Assembly: GCA_003134815.1 (NCBI GenBank) | Contig: PLCO01000060.1 | Location: 1 to 64,000, forward strand | Source: Acidobacteriaceae bacterium | GTDB lineage: Bacteria; Acidobacteriota; Terriglobia; Terriglobales; Acidobacteriaceae | Direction of reading: 5' to 3' | Length of the DNA: 64,000 bases | Shown here: positions 60,749 to 64,000 of the stretch, piece by piece | How positions within the stretch are numbered: the first letter of the stretch is position 1 | How the letters are laid out: every line of letters begins with the position of its first letter | Translations under genes and position numbers: made by a program | The notes under the pieces: generated by a model | Database searches by the model: none | The model's input: only the letters and a program-made list of their open reading frames with translations | What the model was told of the DNA's origin: nothing

Positions 60749-61660
60749 GTGAAACGAGAGATCACGATGACTACGACGGCAAATCACCTGCGAGCGCCTA
60801 TGGCCCGGCTTTTGCATTTTGTATTGAATACGGAGTGTAATGCCTGGGATTTGAAGCCGATGCAAGATTCGCCAGGTGTTTGTAGATTCTGTTATCGCGC
60901 GAAGGAACGAATTGTCACGACCCCTAAAAAGATCGAAGAACTCCTGAGAATCGTTAGGCAGCAATCAGATATTGTTAGGGTGGTGTTTACGGGCGGGGAT
61001 CCGTTGATGCCGAGAGATAGCCACGTTGAGTTCGCCGTCCAGGCTGCCAAGAAGTTGGGGTTTGAAGTGAATCTCCATACGAACGGCTTGTTGTTGTCGG
61101 AGAAATTCTCGAGTATAAGCCGCTGGGTGGATATCTTCACGCTCGCCATTGATGGTGCCGACCCTGATACAGCAGACTGGGAAAGAGGAATCGGATATTT
61201 CGATCGCTTTCTTGGAAACTTGCAACTATTAATGCGCGAAGGCAAAACACTTGCCTTCAACTCTTTTGTCAGTCCTCATAACTTCCCGCATCTCGGCGAG
61301 GTGGGGAAGATGATTGCGGGAATTGCCGAACAATCTCGCGTAGAGTATTGGTTGATTTCTCAGTATCGTCCTATAGCACGAGATACGGCCAAGAAGCGTG
61401 AAATCTATACCTTCTCTTCGGAGCAATTCAGGTTTGCTATTGAGAGATTGGTAACACGATTTCCTCGACTAAATGTCTACTCTCAACCGCTGCGAGAAGA
61501 CGGTGTTTATCCGATGAGAATGTGGTTGCTTGCGGATGGTTTGCTTACGATGGACACTGGCGAACCAACCCTTGGCCGCAATGTGATTGTCGGAAGCTGC
61601 TTCGAACGTGGCTTTGCCGAACTCTACAAAAAGACGCTTGAGATGAGTTGGCCGGCCTGA
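60749..61660 (+). CDS. Radical SAM enzyme with a CX14CX2C cluster motif
   Basis: 303 residues from a GTG (an ATG at 60767 would be shorter by 6). Three Cys at 30, 45 and 48 (ECNAWD...GVCRFCYR) form a CX14CX2C motif instead of the common CX3CX2C; the GGDPLM motif and LHTNGLLL strand complete the SAM-binding barrel. CX14CX2C is known in some QueE (7-carboxy-7-deazaguanine synthase) proteins, but the rest is not obviously QueE and no queuosine or deazapurine genes are adjacent. No C-terminal SPASM domain. Generates a 5'-deoxyadenosyl radical; substrate unknown. Confidence 0.85.
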   Translation: MKREITMTTTANHLRAPMARLLHFVLNTECNAWDLKPMQDSPGVCRFCYRAKERIVTTPKKIEELLRIVRQQSDIVRVVFTGGDPLMPRDSHVEFAVQAAKKLGFEVNLHTNGLLLSEKFSSISRWVDIFTLAIDGADPDTADWERGIGYFDRFLGNLQLLMREGKTLAFNSFVSPHNFPHLGEVGKMIAGIAEQSRVEYWLISQYRPIARDTAKKREIYTFSSEQFRFAIERLVTRFPRLNVYSQPLREDGVYPMRMWLLADGLLTMDTGEPTLGRNVIVGSCFERGFAELYKKTLEMSWPA

Positions 61661-61929
61661 TCTGTAAACCTGCCGCGGTCCCGGCGACTCCGCTGTCGGC
61701 TGAATACCTCGCATCATGGAGAGAGCGCTTCGATCACTCTCTCCGAAAACAGATGCATGGTGAAGAGCGGCGAGATCGCTTCCAATACCAAAGGATTATG
61801 CTGATCGTGGGGGTGGAATTAGGATTCCTACCCCTCGGCGCTCAGTGCAGATTGCCAGCGTGGGCGGCTAACGACACTAGGAGACCCCCGGCTTGGGACC
61901 AGAGGGTCGGGGGACGACGATCTCATTGA
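61648..61929 (+). CDS. Possible small protein overlapping the radical SAM end
   Basis: A frame from a TTG at 61648 gives up to 93 residues, the middle (YLASWRERFDHSLRKQMHGE, DRFQYQRIMLIVGVELGF) being protein-like and the end poor. The lack of a ribosome site makes it doubtful. A peptide substrate for the radical SAM enzyme is conceivable but not supported by any precursor-type motif. Confidence 0.25.
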   Translation: MAGLICKPAAVPATPLSAEYLASWRERFDHSLRKQMHGEERRDRFQYQRIMLIVGVELGFLPLGAQCRLPAWAANDTRRPPAWDQRVGGRRSH

Positions 61930-62147
61930 ATCGCATGATATTTAAGGACTTGATCTAGGCCCCCTGGTCTCACCGCGTCGTCGATGTAGACGATTTTGTA
62001 GCCGCGATTTCACCCTCGGTGAAGTTGTAGCTTGTCCACCATTGCGTACAGCAATATTCGGGGGCAACGTAGTTCAATGACTGCCATCTCACGGCGCAGG
62101 ATTTCATGCTGGAGAATGATGTCACATGACGCGCTGTACTTATCGAA
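61930..62147. other. Convergent intergenic stretch
   Basis: No gene seen between the rightward cluster and the leftward nuclease operon. No clear terminator hairpin. Confidence 0.35.
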
Positions 62148-63632
62148 CTACGCTATCGGTGTGCAAGGCAAGCGCAATATCTGCGAGGCCGTGCAAACGT
62201 TTTGAAAACAGCATGTTCTGCAACAAAGAAACTCGTCAAAGGAAGCGATCTCGCAAAATACATCGCCCTTTCTGCCGCTACGCACTCCGCATCTTTCCTG
62301 ATTGTCATCGGAGATGAGCACGTGTTTCGCCGCGTCCACGTCTTCATGGCAGCAGTGGTGCAGCTGAGTGTTCGTGAAATAGGCTCGCGGGCTCGCGATG
62401 GACCGGTTGATGATTGGTAGGTCGCCTGCTTGACAGCGAAGCTCTACAGACTTACCAAAATCGTGATATGGGCAATCCGGCACCGTTGGTTCGCTGAGGA
62501 GATAGTGTGTACCACGCCCGGTCACGATCCTAAAATGGTCCCCTTGACGCTGTATCTCTTCGACGCCTGGCATTCCCTCAAATGAATCGTCGTCGGCATA
62601 GTGATCTTCAATTGTTCCTGGTTCTATCCCTCGACCAAGCTGCTGGTGCACCCGCGCTAGTAGCGACACAGCAGCATCGTGAACCTCTTGGAGATGGGTC
62701 GGAAGCGCCTCGTACTCATATGGTACAAGATGTGTATCTTCCGATCGCTCGACTCTCACCCAAGAACCAATATCCGACCTTAACAGTATTGTGGGGGTAA
62801 CGCTGATTGTAGGTATCAACGACCCGACGGTTTCCGACTTTGCATATCGGAGGCGCAATCCGTGAAAAAGCTTGACTACAATCGCCGGATCGATCACACC
62901 GGCAATTGCGCCTGGTGGTATTTCCGACGCAGACCGGGAGACTAATCGCTGATCAAGTAATCGAAACACAAGATCGTATCGATCATCAACATCGGACTTG
63001 TCGGAAAACGCATGTATGAAACGGGCGTCACGGGTTCCCGTCACACCAAAGGCATCACTCGCATTCTCAAAAATCACAATCCAATCTCCGTCCGTGATTG
63101 CGGCGCGCAACGGAAATCTACCGGTCCGGTCAAAGACAGAGACAACATAATCCTGTAACGATGGAATCCACTTCTTCCATTCTCCAGGTGCAATCGTCGG
63201 CTTGGAAATCCACGATGCAACTTCTGCCGACGCAGTCTCCGTAGAACCGCCCGCAGGTATCGGGAACGGTGAAGGACGTTTCGCCTCAACGATCAAAAGC
63301 GGCTGATTCACTTCCCGTTCGTATCCGAAATAGTCCATGTAGCGTCGCACGCCCATTGCAGAGTCGACTTGAGCTTCAGGAATCATGTTCGTGATTTCAG
63401 CAGGCGTCGATGGGGTAATCGCCCAACGCAATGCTTTGAGCATTCCATCAATTAGATATGTGCGCACATGAGCCTCAAGCGCTTCTTCCAAATCAGAAGT
63501 TCTGCGCTTTGGATCAGCAAGGGCGGCACGAACTGCGGCGACCTGTCGCTCAAATAGCCGATCATAGTCTCTCTGCAGCTTGCGGTATTCAATTCGGAAG
63601 TCATTAGCCGAGCGAACCGAATTGTCTCTCAC
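62148..63632 (-). CDS. PD-(D/E)XK nuclease-type defence protein with Cys-rich tail
   Basis: 494 residues, GTG start overlapping the previous stop (GTGA). N-terminal helical part, then a type I restriction HsdR_N-like nuclease core: LIDGMLKALRW, QPLLIVEAKRPS with the E-x-K pair, IPSLQDYVVSVFDRTG and AAITDGDWIVIF. The C-terminal end holds a His/Cys cluster (LHHCCHEDV, CGVRS, FLCCRTCCFQNVC) that suggests a zinc site, although frame errors near the end are possible. No helicase or methylase follows. It likely works with the large protein encoded upstream as a defence pair. Confidence 0.7.
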   Translation of the reverse strand: MRDNSVRSANDFRIEYRKLQRDYDRLFERQVAAVRAALADPKRRTSDLEEALEAHVRTYLIDGMLKALRWAITPSTPAEITNMIPEAQVDSAMGVRRYMDYFGYEREVNQPLLIVEAKRPSPFPIPAGGSTETASAEVASWISKPTIAPGEWKKWIPSLQDYVVSVFDRTGRFPLRAAITDGDWIVIFENASDAFGVTGTRDARFIHAFSDKSDVDDRYDLVFRLLDQRLVSRSASEIPPGAIAGVIDPAIVVKLFHGLRLRYAKSETVGSLIPTISVTPTILLRSDIGSWVRVERSEDTHLVPYEYEALPTHLQEVHDAAVSLLARVHQQLGRGIEPGTIEDHYADDDSFEGMPGVEEIQRQGDHFRIVTGRGTHYLLSEPTVPDCPYHDFGKSVELRCQAGDLPIINRSIASPRAYFTNTQLHHCCHEDVDAAKHVLISDDNQERCGVRSGRKGDVFCEIASFDEFLCCRTCCFQNVCTASQILRLPCTPIA

Positions 63633-64000
63633 CGGAAGATTTCCTCTAGCCGGTAACTAAGGCGGCGGGCGGAAGGCCAGCCTGCTTCAACGAATGTTTC
63701 AAGAATCTCGATCAGCTCCTCTCGGCTCTGTCGATCGTTCTGCAGTTCCATTCGATATTCGGCGATATAACGCTCGGTGACCTTCACCAGTAGATCGACT
63801 GCCAGTGATTCGTATTGGTAACCCCATGACTTCGCGGACCGGACGACTGCGGCAATAGCGTGGAAAACATCAATCGGATCAAAAGAGACAAAGCTTTGCA
63901 GCGTCTCAACCAAATGATGGGCGGCTGATGGAATCGCGACGTCAGAAAGCAGACGGATCGTGTGCTGAGATTCCCTCCAAAAAGTGCGTCTCGACTCGTC
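63629..64000 (-). CDS. C-terminal end of a larger protein, cut by the right edge
   Basis: The frame is open from 63629 to the end of the window (over 120 codons: IPSAAHHLVETLQSFVSFD, VFHAIAAVVRSAKSWGYQYE, LVKVTERYIAEYR, ILETFVEAGWPSARRL). It is helical and repeat-like, as at the ends of big ATPase or HEAT-type defence proteins. It is coupled to the nuclease gene by a 4-nt overlap with AGAGGAAA as ribosome site. The function lies outside the window. Confidence 0.6.
   Translation of the reverse strand, partial: DESRRTFWRESQHTIRLLSDVAIPSAAHHLVETLQSFVSFDPIDVFHAIAAVVRSAKSWGYQYESLAVDLLVKVTERYIAEYRMELQNDRQSREELIEILETFVEAGWPSARRLSYRLEEIFR

Noticed and set aside
61648-61929. RiPP precursor for the radical SAM enzyme
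   Set aside because: No leader-core pattern, repeat or ribosome site; the enzyme lacks SPASM and RRE domains that usually accompany peptide substrates.

Overview
The window looks like accessory DNA from an Acidobacteriota chromosome, probably of the Solibacter/Bryobacter type. That assignment is inferred from the very large secreted RHS/YD-repeat proteins, the many secreted LolA-like and small hypothetical proteins, the moderate-to-high GC content and the good Shine-Dalgarno sites. No rRNA or core-genome marker is present to prove it. Most of the 64 kb is islands, toxins, defence-like genes and one apparent biosynthetic cluster.

Layout. (1) 1-7.2 kb, minus strand: a giant RHS-repeat gene, frameshifted near its N-terminus and running off the left edge, preceded by a small secreted protein and a long upstream region that recurs at 31 kb. 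(2) 7.2-17.8 kb: an island between two diverged direct repeats. It encodes an alpha/beta hydrolase, a membrane protein, a GH24 lysozyme, a subtilisin-like protease overlapping a stand-alone I9-type inhibitor, and two large proteins of unknown function. It ends in a tyrosine-recombinase remnant against a tRNA-Pro 3' fragment. (3) 18-26.8 kb, minus strand: a polymorphic-toxin locus. A complete secreted RHS protein carries a papain-like tip and a secreted partner. A second 'orphan tip' shares a nearly identical RHS core, carries an HNH-like C-terminus and a WG-repeat partner, and has an IS110-family element at its 5' junction. (4) 26.8-31.8 kb: another RHS gene lacking any tip, with a truncated copy of the small secreted gene and the duplicated upstream region.

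(5) 31.8-33.8 kb: an avidin-family biotin-binding protein beside a thiaminase I. One sequesters and the other destroys a B vitamin, so this looks like a two-vitamin denial locus. A 38-nt element upstream of the avidin gene recurs upstream of both RHS loci. (6) 33.9-41.2 kb, minus strand: an integrative element with overlapping genes (HerA/VirD4-like ATPase, replication-relaxation-like protein, zinc-ribbon membrane protein, excisionase-like HTH, tyrosine integrase, DNA adenine methylase, 4-TM/VWA-like protein), ending at an odd tRNA-Leu-like structure. (7) 41.8-45.8 kb: a TIR membrane protein, a TIR remnant and a secreted 9-repeat TPR protein. (8) 45.8-52.3 kb: remnants, a large serine recombinase, an XRE regulator with a RuvC-like protein, and a GNAT-like protein. 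(9) 52.6-61.7 kb, plus strand: a split response regulator, then a cluster with TyrRS and TrpRS paralogues, a TrpD-like protein with altered active-site motifs, a glycosyltransferase, a zinc dehydrogenase, a sulfotransferase and a radical SAM enzyme. This looks like an uncharacterised natural-product pathway. (10) 62.1-64 kb, minus strand: a PD-(D/E)XK nuclease coupled to a gene that runs off the right edge, probably a defence operon.

My best candidates for undescribed systems are the avidin-thiaminase locus with its shared 38-nt element, and the aaRS/TrpD/sulfotransferase/radical-SAM cluster.
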